Shown piece after piece: positions 1 through 5,147 of a stretch of 6,700 bases of DNA. Location: assembly GCA_050742255.1 (NCBI GenBank), contig JBOGHU010000047.1, positions 1 through 6,700 on the forward strand, read 5' to 3'. The notes under the pieces are model-generated. The model saw nothing but the letters and a program-made list of their open reading frames with translations. It searched no databases and was not told where the DNA came from. The first letter of the stretch is position 1. Every line of letters starts with the position of its first letter. Both the position numbers and the translations under genes were made by a program. Origin of the DNA: JBOGHU01 sp050742255. Lineage in GTDB: Bacteria; Actinomycetota; Acidimicrobiia; Acidimicrobiales; CADCSY01.

Positions 1-280
1 GGCCGAGAGGGACCGCGACGACCCTCTCGCCGCGACCGCGCGCGACGACGACGTGGAGGCGCGCCCCCACGCCCGCGCCGGCGAGCTCGGCCGCGGACTG
101 GTCGCGGTAGCGGCCGTCGGTGACGAACACCGCCTCGTCGGCCAGGAGCACCAGCAGCGCCGCCGAGCCCGTGAAGCCGGTCAGGTAGCGGATGTTGGAC
201 AGCCGGGTCACCACCAGGGCGTCGCAGCCGGCGTCGGCCAGGCGGGCCCGGACCCGCCCGGCTCGGCCGGGCACGTCCAT
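1..280 (-). CDS. pepP: Xaa-Pro aminopeptidase / M24B peptidase, N-terminal part (runs off the window)
   Basis: Reading the minus strand from the ATG at 280 gives 93 codons open to the window edge; the 3' part of the gene is outside. The visible protein is the creatinase-type N-terminal domain of M24B peptidases (Xaa-Pro aminopeptidase / PepQ group). Seen directly: an LVVTRLSNIRYLTGFTGSAA block at about residues 22-41, then FVTDGRYRDQSAAE at about 55-68, both hallmarks of this domain. The metal-binding catalytic pita-bread domain would follow and cannot be checked here, so activity is unproven. These enzymes are cytoplasmic and remove N-terminal residues preceding proline. The start is 20 bases after the aroQ stop; no Shine-Dalgarno is visible in that C-rich gap. 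In mycobacteria a pepQ-type gene also sits between the aro genes and efp, which supports the call. The exact subfamily (PepP versus PepQ) is uncertain. Confidence 0.85.
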   Translation of the reverse strand, partial: MDVPGRAGRVRARLADAGCDALVVTRLSNIRYLTGFTGSAALLVLLADEAVFVTDGRYRDQSAAELAGAGVGARLHVVVARGRGERVVAVPLG

Positions 281-300
281 GGGCGGCAGGTGGGGTGGGG

Positions 301-762
301 TCACGTCAGGAGCCTCCGGACGGCGTCGATGGCGAGGGGGTAGCCGTGGCCGCCGAGCCCGGTGATGGTGCCGGTGGCGACCGGCGCCACCACCGAGGTG
401 TGGCGCCACGGCTCTCGGGCGTCGGGGTTGGAGAGGTGGAGCTCGATCACCACGCCCTCGTAGGCGGCCAGGGCGTCGTGCAGCGACCAGGCGTAGTGGG
501 TGAGCGCCCCGGGGTTGATGACGATGGCGGCACAGCGGCCGCGGGCGCGGTGGACCGCCTCGACCAGGTCGGCCTCGGCGTTGGACTGGAGGTGCCGCAG
601 GGCGAGCCCGGCGGCCCCTGCCGCGGCCCGGGCCGCAGCCACGTGCTCGTCGAGGGTGGCGGTGCCGTACCGCTCGGGCTGGCGCTCCCCGAGCAGGTCG
701 AGGTTGGGCCCGTGGAGCAGGAGGACGACCGGCCGACCGTCGCCGGGACTCTCGGGGCTCAC
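301..762 (-). CDS. aroQ: Type II 3-dehydroquinate dehydratase
   Basis: Catalyses the third shikimate step, 3-dehydroquinate to 3-dehydroshikimate, as a cytoplasmic dodecamer in this family. The 153-residue protein has the full set of type II motifs: GPNLDLLGERQPERYG at 18-33, with the active-site Arg27 and Tyr32; QSNAEADLVEAVHRA at 59-73; INPGALTH at 82-89, with substrate-binding Asn83; ELHLSN at 107-112, with catalytic His109; and Arg120 in the following REPWRH segment. These align in spacing with Asn75, His101 and Arg112 of the Mycobacterium tuberculosis enzyme. Two GTG codons are possible starts (768 and 762). I chose 762 because a GGAGG at 774-770 sits 7 bases upstream of it and because it forms a GTGA overlap with the aroB stop; the 768 GTG would touch the Shine-Dalgarno. 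It is the last aro gene of the run and is followed by the aminopeptidase after 20 bases. Confidence 0.96.
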   Translation of the reverse strand: MSPESPGDGRPVVLLLHGPNLDLLGERQPERYGTATLDEHVAAARAAAGAAGLALRHLQSNAEADLVEAVHRARGRCAAIVINPGALTHYAWSLHDALAAYEGVVIELHLSNPDAREPWRHTSVVAPVATGTITGLGGHGYPLAIDAVRRLLT

Positions 763-1769
763 CGGCACGCCTCCAGGGCCTCGTCGATGGCATCCCGGGA
801 GACCCCCTCGACCGGCTCCACACCACCGGGCCCGTCGAGCACGAAGGTGACACCGCGGACCGACTTCTTGTCCCGGGCGAGAAGGGCGACCAGCCCGTCG
901 CGGTCGACCCCGTCGGGCAGGCGGGCCCCGAGCCCGTACCCGGCCACCACCGCCCGGTGCTCGGCCACCCGCTCGGGCCCGATGCGGCCCAGGCCCGCCG
1001 CCAGCTCGGCGGCGAAGACCAGGCCCACGGCCACCGCCTCGCCGTGGCGCAGCCCGTAGCTCCCCGCCGTCTCGAGGGCGTGGGCCAGGGTGTGCCCGTA
1101 GTTGAGCGTGGCCCGCCGGCCCGACGGCCCCTCCCGCTCGTCGGCCGCCACCACCTCGGCCTTGATGCGCACGCACGCCGCCACCCGCTCCGCCAGCTCC
1201 AGGTGCCCCAGGCCGGCGCCTCCGGCCAGGAAGTGGTACTTGGCCATCTCCCCCAGCCCGCTGCGGTACTCGCGCTCGGGCAGCGTGGCCAGCACCTCGG
1301 TGTCGCACAGCACCGCCGCCGGCTGCCAGAACGCCCCGACCAGGTTCTTGCCCTCGGCCAGGTTGACGCCGGTCTTGCCGCCGATGGCGGCGTCGACCTG
1401 GGCCAGCAGGGTCGTGGCGACGTGCACGACGGGGACGCCCCGGTGGTAGACGGCGGCGGCGAACCCGGCGGTGTCGGTCACCACCCCCCCTCCCACCGCT
1501 ACGACCACGTCGCCCCGGGTCAGCCCCCACCGGGCGAAGGCCCGGCACAGCTCCTCGACGGTGGTGAGGGACTTGGCCGCCTCGCCGTCGGGGATGGTGA
1601 CCGCCCGGTGCTCGACCCCGGGGTCGACCTCGACGCCGACCGGCGCCTGGGTCACCACCGCCGCCCGGCGGGCACCGGCGGGCAGGGCGGTGGGGAGCCG
1701 GTGGCGGGCACCGGGACCGACCACCACCGGGTAGGAGCGGGGCCCGAGGTCCACGGTGACGGTGATCAC
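759..1769 (-). CDS. aroB: 3-dehydroquinate synthase
   Basis: Converts DAHP to 3-dehydroquinate, the second step of the shikimate pathway, using NAD and a divalent metal. From the GTG at 1769 it is 336 residues, near the usual 340-370. Visible motifs: the nucleotide-binding GGGVVTDTAGF at 93-103 (many homologues have GD where this has TD), LAQVDAAIGGKTGVN at 122-136, and GEMAKY at 173-178. NYGHTLAHALE lies at 223-233 and HGEAVAVG at 242-249. Glu174, His226 and His242 fit the metal ligands; the 16-residue His-His spacing equals that of His271/His287 in the Aspergillus enzyme. The start overlaps the aroK stop by four bases (GTGA, 1769-1766) and there is no good Shine-Dalgarno, so it is probably translated by coupling to aroK. 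Its own stop overlaps the aroQ start in the same way. The protein ends in DEALEACR, without extension. Confidence 0.96.
   Translation of the reverse strand: MITVTVDLGPRSYPVVVGPGARHRLPTALPAGARRAAVVTQAPVGVEVDPGVEHRAVTIPDGEAAKSLTTVEELCRAFARWGLTRGDVVVAVGGGVVTDTAGFAAAVYHRGVPVVHVATTLLAQVDAAIGGKTGVNLAEGKNLVGAFWQPAAVLCDTEVLATLPEREYRSGLGEMAKYHFLAGGAGLGHLELAERVAACVRIKAEVVAADEREGPSGRRATLNYGHTLAHALETAGSYGLRHGEAVAVGLVFAAELAAGLGRIGPERVAEHRAVVAGYGLGARLPDGVDRDGLVALLARDKKSVRGVTFVLDGPGGVEPVEGVSRDAIDEALEACR
770..774 (-). promoter_or_regulatory. Shine-Dalgarno GGAGG of aroQ, decides the start
   Basis: GGAGG on the minus strand inside the last codons of aroB, 7 bases before the GTG at 762. The alternative GTG at 768 is only one base away and cannot use it. 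It therefore supports the shorter, 153-residue AroQ. Confidence 0.75.
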
Positions 1770-2272
1770 CGGGGCGTCTCGACCACGGCGTCGACCACGG
1801 CGTCGACCACGGCGTCGGGGCGGCGACCGCCCACGTCGACCACGTGGTCGGCCACCTCCCCGTAGAGCTCCCGCCGCTCCCGGTCCAGCCGGGCCAGCAC
1901 GCCCACCCGGTCGTGGGCCAGCAGCGGGCGGTGGCGGCCCGACCTGGCCCGCGCCGCCAGAACGGCCGGGTCGGCCCTCAGCCACACCACGGTCCCGGCC
2001 TGGCGCAGGCGGCGGCGGTTGGCCGGGTCGAGGACCGCCCCCCCCGCCGCCGCGATGACCGCCGGTTCCGTCCACGACAGGGCCTGGGCCAGGACCTCGG
2101 ACTCCAGGCGCCGGAAGGCAGCCTCGCCGTCGGCCTCGAAGATCTCCCGCACGGTCCGACCGGTGCGGGACTCGATCTGGCGGTCGCTGTCGAGGAACGG
2201 GCGCCCCAGCCTGGCGGCCAGCCGGCGCCCGACGGTGGTCTTGCCCGACGCCATCATGCCCACCAGCACCAC
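1766..2272 (-). CDS. aroK: Shikimate kinase
   Basis: Phosphorylates shikimate at the 3-hydroxyl with ATP (fifth pathway step). The 168-residue NMP-kinase-fold protein shows a P-loop, GMMASGKTTVG, at 5-15; the shikimate-binding DSD at 28-30 (Asp30) and FRRLE at 53-57 (Arg54); AAGGAV at 75-80, where most homologues have three glycines; a LID segment with RPLL at 115-118; and a C-terminal RRELYGEVAD at 133-142. The start is the first of two consecutive GTG codons (2272 or 2269). An AGGGG at 2287-2283, overlapping the aroC stop, lies 10 bases from the first, so 2272 is preferred, but 2269 is possible. The gap to aroC is 13 bases. The C-terminus is unusual: three DAVV units at 153-164, encoded by a 12-bp tandem repeat. 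The stop overlaps the aroB start. Confidence 0.95.
   Translation of the reverse strand: MVLVGMMASGKTTVGRRLAARLGRPFLDSDRQIESRTGRTVREIFEADGEAAFRRLESEVLAQALSWTEPAVIAAAGGAVLDPANRRRLRQAGTVVWLRADPAVLAARARSGRHRPLLAHDRVGVLARLDRERRELYGEVADHVVDVGGRRPDAVVDAVVDAVVETPR
1779..1817. repeat. 12-bp tandem repeat, 3.25 copies, in the aroK 3' end
   Basis: The plus-strand unit tcgaccacggcg occurs at 1779-1790, 1791-1802 and 1803-1814 without mismatch, followed by a partial tcg. The unit is a multiple of three, so each copy adds Asp-Ala-Val-Val to the AroK C-terminus (residues 153-164). The array ends ten bases before the aroB start codon, so it also occupies the aroB translation initiation region. Confidence 0.95.
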
Positions 2273-2282
2273 GTGGGCGGCA

Positions 2283-2287
2283 CCCCT
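2283..2287 (-). promoter_or_regulatory. Shine-Dalgarno AGGGG of aroK
   Basis: AGGGG on the minus strand begins inside the aroC TAG stop codon and ends 10 bases before the GTG at 2272. A ribosome finishing aroC would stand on it, so aroK translation is probably tied to that of aroC. Confidence 0.55.
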
Positions 2288-3446
2288 AGAGGGAGGCGAG
2301 GAAGGCGTCACGGTTGCGGACCAGCTCCTCCACCGAGTCGCCGCCGAACTTGCGGGCGGCCTCGTCGGCCAGCACCAGGGACACCATGGTCTCGGCCACC
2401 ACTCCCATGGCCGGCACGGCGGTGACATCGGTGCGCTCCTTGAACGACACCGTCTCCTCCTTGGTCTCGACGTCGACGGTGGCCAGCACCGGGCGGTTCA
2501 GGGTGGCCAGGGGCTTCATGGTCGCCCGGGCCACCAGGAGCTCGCCGGTGGAGATCCCCCCCTCGATCCCCCCCGCCAGGGAGGAGGCCCGGCGGTACCT
2601 CGCCGACGCCGCGTCCCACGAGATGGGGTCGTGGGCGACCGACCCCCGCCGGGTGGCCACGTCGAAGGCGTCGCCGATCTCCACCGCCTTCACCGCGGGG
2701 ATGCTGACCAGGGCGTGGGCCAGCCGCCCGTCGAGCTTGCGGTCCCAGTGCACGTGGCTGCCGAGCCCCACCGGCACGCCGTAGGCGAGCACCTCCACCA
2801 CCCCGCCCAGCGAGTCGCCGTCGCTGGCCGCGGCCCTGATCTCGGCGACCATGGCCTCCTCGGCGGCGGGGTCGGAGCAGCGGATGGGCGAGGCGTCGAC
2901 CCGCTCCCGATCGGCGGGGGTGGGACGCTCGGCCGCCTTGGAGGCCACCGAGCCGATCCGCACCACGTGGGACAGCACCGACACCCCGAGCCGGGCCAGC
3001 AGGGCCTTGGCCAGGCAGCCGGCCGCCACCCGGGCCGCGGTCTCGCGGGCCGAGGCCCGCTCCAGCACGTCCCGGGCGTCGGTGAAGCCGTACTTCTGCA
3101 TGCCGGCCAGGTCGGCGTGCCCGGGGCGGGGCTGGGTGAGGGGCGCAGCGGTGCGCCCCGGGGCGGGCGACATCTCCTGGTGCCAGCGGTCGGAGCGACG
3201 CCACTCGCTGTTGGCGATCTCGATGGCGACCGGCGACCCCAGGGTCCGGCCGTGGCGGACGCCCCCCACCAGGGTCACCACGTCGGCCTCGAAGCGCATC
3301 CGCGGCCCCCGCCCGTAGCCCAGCCGGCGCCGGGCCAGCTCCCCCTGGACCTCCTCCACGGTGACGGGCAGCCCCGCCGGCAGACCCTCCACCACGACCA
3401 CCAGGCCCTGGCCGTGGGACTCGCCGGCGGTGAGGTAGCGGAGCAC
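2286..3446 (-). CDS. aroC: Chorismate synthase
   Basis: Makes chorismate from EPSP, the last common step to the aromatic amino acids, with reduced FMN as cofactor. The 386-residue length is normal for the bacterial enzyme. Motifs seen: GESHGQGLV at 8-16 with catalytic His11; RPGHADLAGMQKYG at 107-120 with the second catalytic His110; the signature LERASARETAARVAAG at 128-143; the flavin/phosphate-binding GGIEGGISTGE at 292-302; and ERTDVTAVPAMGVVAETMV at 337-355 with Asp340. The start is GTG (3446), placed by the conserved N-terminus (LRYLTAGESHG). There is no Shine-Dalgarno directly upstream; instead a TACCCT hexamer ends 7 bases before the GTG, so translation may begin on a leaderless mRNA. 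The gene begins 26 bases after the prepilin peptidase stop and ends 13 bases before aroK. Confidence 0.97.
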   Translation of the reverse strand: MLRYLTAGESHGQGLVVVVEGLPAGLPVTVEEVQGELARRRLGYGRGPRMRFEADVVTLVGGVRHGRTLGSPVAIEIANSEWRRSDRWHQEMSPAPGRTAAPLTQPRPGHADLAGMQKYGFTDARDVLERASARETAARVAAGCLAKALLARLGVSVLSHVVRIGSVASKAAERPTPADRERVDASPIRCSDPAAEEAMVAEIRAAASDGDSLGGVVEVLAYGVPVGLGSHVHWDRKLDGRLAHALVSIPAVKAVEIGDAFDVATRRGSVAHDPISWDAASARYRRASSLAGGIEGGISTGELLVARATMKPLATLNRPVLATVDVETKEETVSFKERTDVTAVPAMGVVAETMVSLVLADEAARKFGGDSVEELVRNRDAFLASL

Positions 3447-3461
3447 GGACCCGAGGGTACC
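3447..3461 (-). promoter_or_regulatory. Candidate -10 element for leaderless aroC transcript
   Basis: On the minus strand a TACCCT hexamer (3459-3454) matches the actinobacterial -10 pattern TAnnnT. Seven bases (CGGGTCC) separate it from the aroC GTG, so the first base of the start codon would be at or near +1. The absence of a Shine-Dalgarno before this GTG fits a leaderless message. No -35 hexamer resembling TTGACA is visible at the expected distance, which lies in the end of the prepilin peptidase gene. This is inferred from pattern and position only. Confidence 0.5.
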
Positions 3462-3472
3462 GCCCGCCCCGC

Positions 3473-4225
3473 TCAGGAGCCGAGGTACCAGTCGAGCAGG
3501 GGGTCGCCGGCCAGCACGGCGAGGACCGCCCCCGCCGCCAGGAAGGGGGCGAAGGGGACGTGGTCGGCGGCGCGGCGCTGCCCCAGCCCCACCGCGGCCA
3601 GGCCGCCCACCGCGCCCAGGAGGAAGCCGAGGAACAGGCCCAGGGCCACGTGGGCCAGGCCCAGCCAGCCCAGGAACAGCCCCAGCACCAGGGCCAGCTT
3701 CACGTCGCCCATGCCCATGCCCCGGGGATGGACAAGGTGGACGACGAGGAGACCGCTACCCCCGGCCAGGGACCCGACCAGCGCCGTCCCCAGGCGGGCC
3801 CAGTCGCCGCCGGCCCCGGCGGCCAGGCCCAGCAGCGGGAGCGAGGCGGCCAGGGCCGCCGACACGATGCGGTTGGGAACCAGGAGGTGCTCGAGGTCGA
3901 TCACCGCCACGGCCACGAGGACACCGAAGAACACCAGGTAGGCGGGCAGGGCCCAGTCCACGCCGAACCGCACCGCGGCGGCGGCGTAGAGGGCGGCGGT
4001 CCCCCCGGTGACCAGGACCTGGCGGACCCCGATGGAGCCGTCGCAGCCTCGGCACGCCCCCCTGGCGCCCAGCCACCACGCCGGCCGGTCGCCGCAGCGG
4101 GCGCAGCGCTCCGGAGGCCCGAGCACCCGGCGCCGTCCCGGCGCCCGCTCGATGACCCGGTTGACCAACGGCCCCACCGCCAGGCCCAGGCCCCCGCAGC
4201 CGACCGTGACGAGCAGCTCGGCCAC
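3473..4225 (-). CDS. pilD: Type IV prepilin peptidase (A24 aspartic leader peptidase, with zinc-ligand cysteines)
   Basis: An integral membrane aspartic protease that removes leader peptides from type IV or Flp-like prepilins; homologues with the cysteine domain also N-methylate the new N-terminus. The 250-residue protein has several hydrophobic segments (about 70-85, 92-112, 119-138, 146-165, 176-212 and 226-240). The two catalytic aspartates are visible: Asp110 in AVIDLEHLLVPN and Asp174 in GMGMGDVKL. Their spacing of 64 residues equals that of Asp125/Asp189 in Vibrio TcpJ. An N-terminal CxxC pair (Cys41/44 and Cys58/61) is present, but the loop between is 13 residues, shorter than the roughly 21 usual in PilD. 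The start is GTG at 4225, with no Shine-Dalgarno but a TAGCCT hexamer 8 bases upstream. No pilin or secretion ATPase gene is in the window, so its substrate is unknown. A homologue (Rv2551c) sits next to aroE in M. tuberculosis. Confidence 0.92.
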   Translation of the reverse strand: MAELLVTVGCGGLGLAVGPLVNRVIERAPGRRRVLGPPERCARCGDRPAWWLGARGACRGCDGSIGVRQVLVTGGTAALYAAAAVRFGVDWALPAYLVFFGVLVAVAVIDLEHLLVPNRIVSAALAASLPLLGLAAGAGGDWARLGTALVGSLAGGSGLLVVHLVHPRGMGMGDVKLALVLGLFLGWLGLAHVALGLFLGFLLGAVGGLAAVGLGQRRAADHVPFAPFLAAGAVLAVLAGDPLLDWYLGS

Positions 4226-4239
4226 GGGCCCCGAGGCTA
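4226..4239 (-). promoter_or_regulatory. Candidate -10 element for leaderless prepilin peptidase transcript
   Basis: On the minus strand TAGCCT (4239-4234) lies 8 bases before the GTG start at 4225, the geometry of leaderless actinobacterial promoters. It sits in the largest intergenic gap of the window (45 bases). No Shine-Dalgarno precedes the GTG. The sequence around it (GTAGCCTCGGGGCCC) resembles that before aroC (GTACCCTCGGGTCC). No clear -35 is seen; that position is occupied by a run of C and G. Confidence 0.45.
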
Positions 4240-4250
4240 CTCCCGGTCCC

Positions 4251-4267
4251 GGGGCGGGCGGGGCGGG
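4251..4267 (+). other. G-quadruplex motif between aroE and the prepilin peptidase gene
   Basis: The plus strand (template for these genes) reads G4-C-G3-C-G4-C-G3: four G tracts of at least three, each separated by a single C. This meets the standard quadruplex pattern with the shortest possible loops. It begins three bases after the aroE stop and lies 12 to 28 bases upstream of the candidate TAGCCT -10 element. The RNA would carry the C-rich complement, so any structure would form in DNA. Function is inferred only. Confidence 0.6.
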
Positions 4268-4270
4268 CCG

Positions 4271-5125
4271 CTACCGCTGGGCCAGCTCGGCCAGGGCCGC
4301 GCCCGACATGACCTCCAGGGGTGGCGGCTGGCCCGTCCACAGCTCGAACGACCGGGCCGCCTGGTGCACCAGCATCCCCACCCCGTTCACCGCCGCCGCC
4401 CCCCGGGCCCGGGCCGCGGCCACGAGGGGGGTGACCAGGGGCTCGTACACCAGGTCCACGACCAGCTGGCCCGGGCCCAGGCGGCCCGGGTCGAGGGGCA
4501 GGGCGTCGGGGACACCCACCCCGGCCATCCCCACCGGCGTGGCGTTGACCACCAGGTCGGCCCGGTCCGCCTCGTCGGGGACGCCGACCCGGCCCACGGC
4601 ACCGCCCAGGGCGGCGGCGGCGGCGGCCGGAGCGGGCCGGCGGGCGGCCACCACCACCCGGACCGCCCCGGCGCCGGCGAGGGCGTGGACCACGGCCCGG
4701 GCGGTACCGCCCGCCCCCAGCACCAGGGCCCGGCGCCCGGCCGGGTCGAAGCCGGCGTCGCCGCGCAGGGCAGCCAGGAACCCGTGGCCGTCGGTGCTGT
4801 CGCCGACCACCTCGTGGCGGTCCCAGCGCACGGTGTTGACCGCGCCCAGGGCCGAGGCGGTGGGCGAGAGCCGATCCACGGCGGCGGCCACGTCCGCCTT
4901 GTGGGGCATGGTGACGTTGAGCCCGGCCAGGCCCAGGGCCCGCACCGCCGCCACCGCGGCGGCGCCGCCGCCGAGGGGGACCTCGAAGGCCACGTAGGCC
5001 CAGTCGAGGCCCAGGGCCTCGAAGGCGGCGTTGTGGAGCCGGGGCGAGAGCGAGTGGCGCACCGGGGACCCGACCAGCGCCACCACCCGGGTGCGAGGGC
5101 CGGGGAGCCACCCCTCCCTCCTCAC
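4271..5125 (-). CDS. aroE: Shikimate 5-dehydrogenase
   Basis: Reduces 3-dehydroshikimate to shikimate with NADPH (fourth pathway step), in the cytoplasm. It is 284 residues, a normal length. Visible motifs: HSLSP at 24-28, which binds substrate; GLNVTMPHK at 68-76 with catalytic Lys76; Asn97; GDSTDG at 108-113 with catalytic Asp112 (the common form is GDNTDG); the Rossmann loop GAGGTARA at 137-144, with arginines 162-163 where the NADP phosphate is bound; NATPVGM at 194-200; and GVGMLVHQ at 248-255 with Gln255. The GTG at 5125 is used as start; the next in-frame GTGs (5086, 5083) would also fit the family N-terminus. An AGGAGG follows the first GTG but lies about 30 bases before the later ones, too far to favour them. 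The start is 22 bases after the mltG stop. A run of six GCC codons encodes Ala167-172. Confidence 0.95.
   Translation of the reverse strand: MRREGWLPGPRTRVVALVGSPVRHSLSPRLHNAAFEALGLDWAYVAFEVPLGGGAAAVAAVRALGLAGLNVTMPHKADVAAAVDRLSPTASALGAVNTVRWDRHEVVGDSTDGHGFLAALRGDAGFDPAGRRALVLGAGGTARAVVHALAGAGAVRVVVAARRPAPAAAAAALGGAVGRVGVPDEADRADLVVNATPVGMAGVGVPDALPLDPGRLGPGQLVVDLVYEPLVTPLVAAARARGAAAVNGVGMLVHQAARSFELWTGQPPPLEVMSGAALAELAQR
4610..4627. repeat. (GGC)6 trinucleotide run in aroE
   Basis: Six perfect GGC units on the plus strand, read as six GCC codons for Ala167-172 of AroE, in the linker after the NADP-binding arginines. Length changes here would stay in frame. Confidence 0.9.
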
Positions 5126-5130
5126 CTCGG

Positions 5131-5144
5131 GCCCGGCGCCGGGC
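5131..5144. repeat. 14-bp perfect palindrome between mltG and aroE
   Basis: GCCCGGCGCCGGGC is identical to its reverse complement and fills most of the 22-base gap between the mltG stop (5148) and the aroE GTG (5125). As RNA it could fold to a 5-bp stem with a GCGC loop; as DNA it could be a dimeric protein site. No T run follows, so it is not a standard terminator. In such G+C-rich DNA it may be chance. Confidence 0.5.
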
Positions 5145-5147
5145 GTC

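Noticed and set aside
281..300. G-rich stretch between aroQ and the aminopeptidase as a quadruplex or terminator
   Set aside because: Only three G tracts of three or more, and no inverted repeat followed by T on the minus strand.
763..1548. Upstream extension of the aroQ frame to 415 codons
   Set aside because: The extension is out of frame with aroB, is Arg/Gly-rich shadow sequence, and the GGAGG plus GTGA overlap fix the true start at 762. It is not a fusion protein.
1770..2075. Upstream extension of the aroB frame into aroK (438 codons)
   Set aside because: Pro/Arg/Gly-rich shadow of aroK. The family N-terminus begins at the GTG at 1769.
2273..2428. Upstream extension of the aroK frame to an ATG at 2428
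   Set aside because: It overlaps the conserved C-terminus of aroC and is Trp/Pro-rich without homology to kinases; the P-loop normally lies within the first ten or so residues.
2019..3941. A 640-codon open frame on the plus strand, antisense to aroK, aroC and pilD
   Set aside because: High-G+C genes leave long stop-free frames on the opposite strand. The translation is low-complexity (rich in Gly, Pro, His, Arg), matches no family I know, and crosses three clearly real genes.
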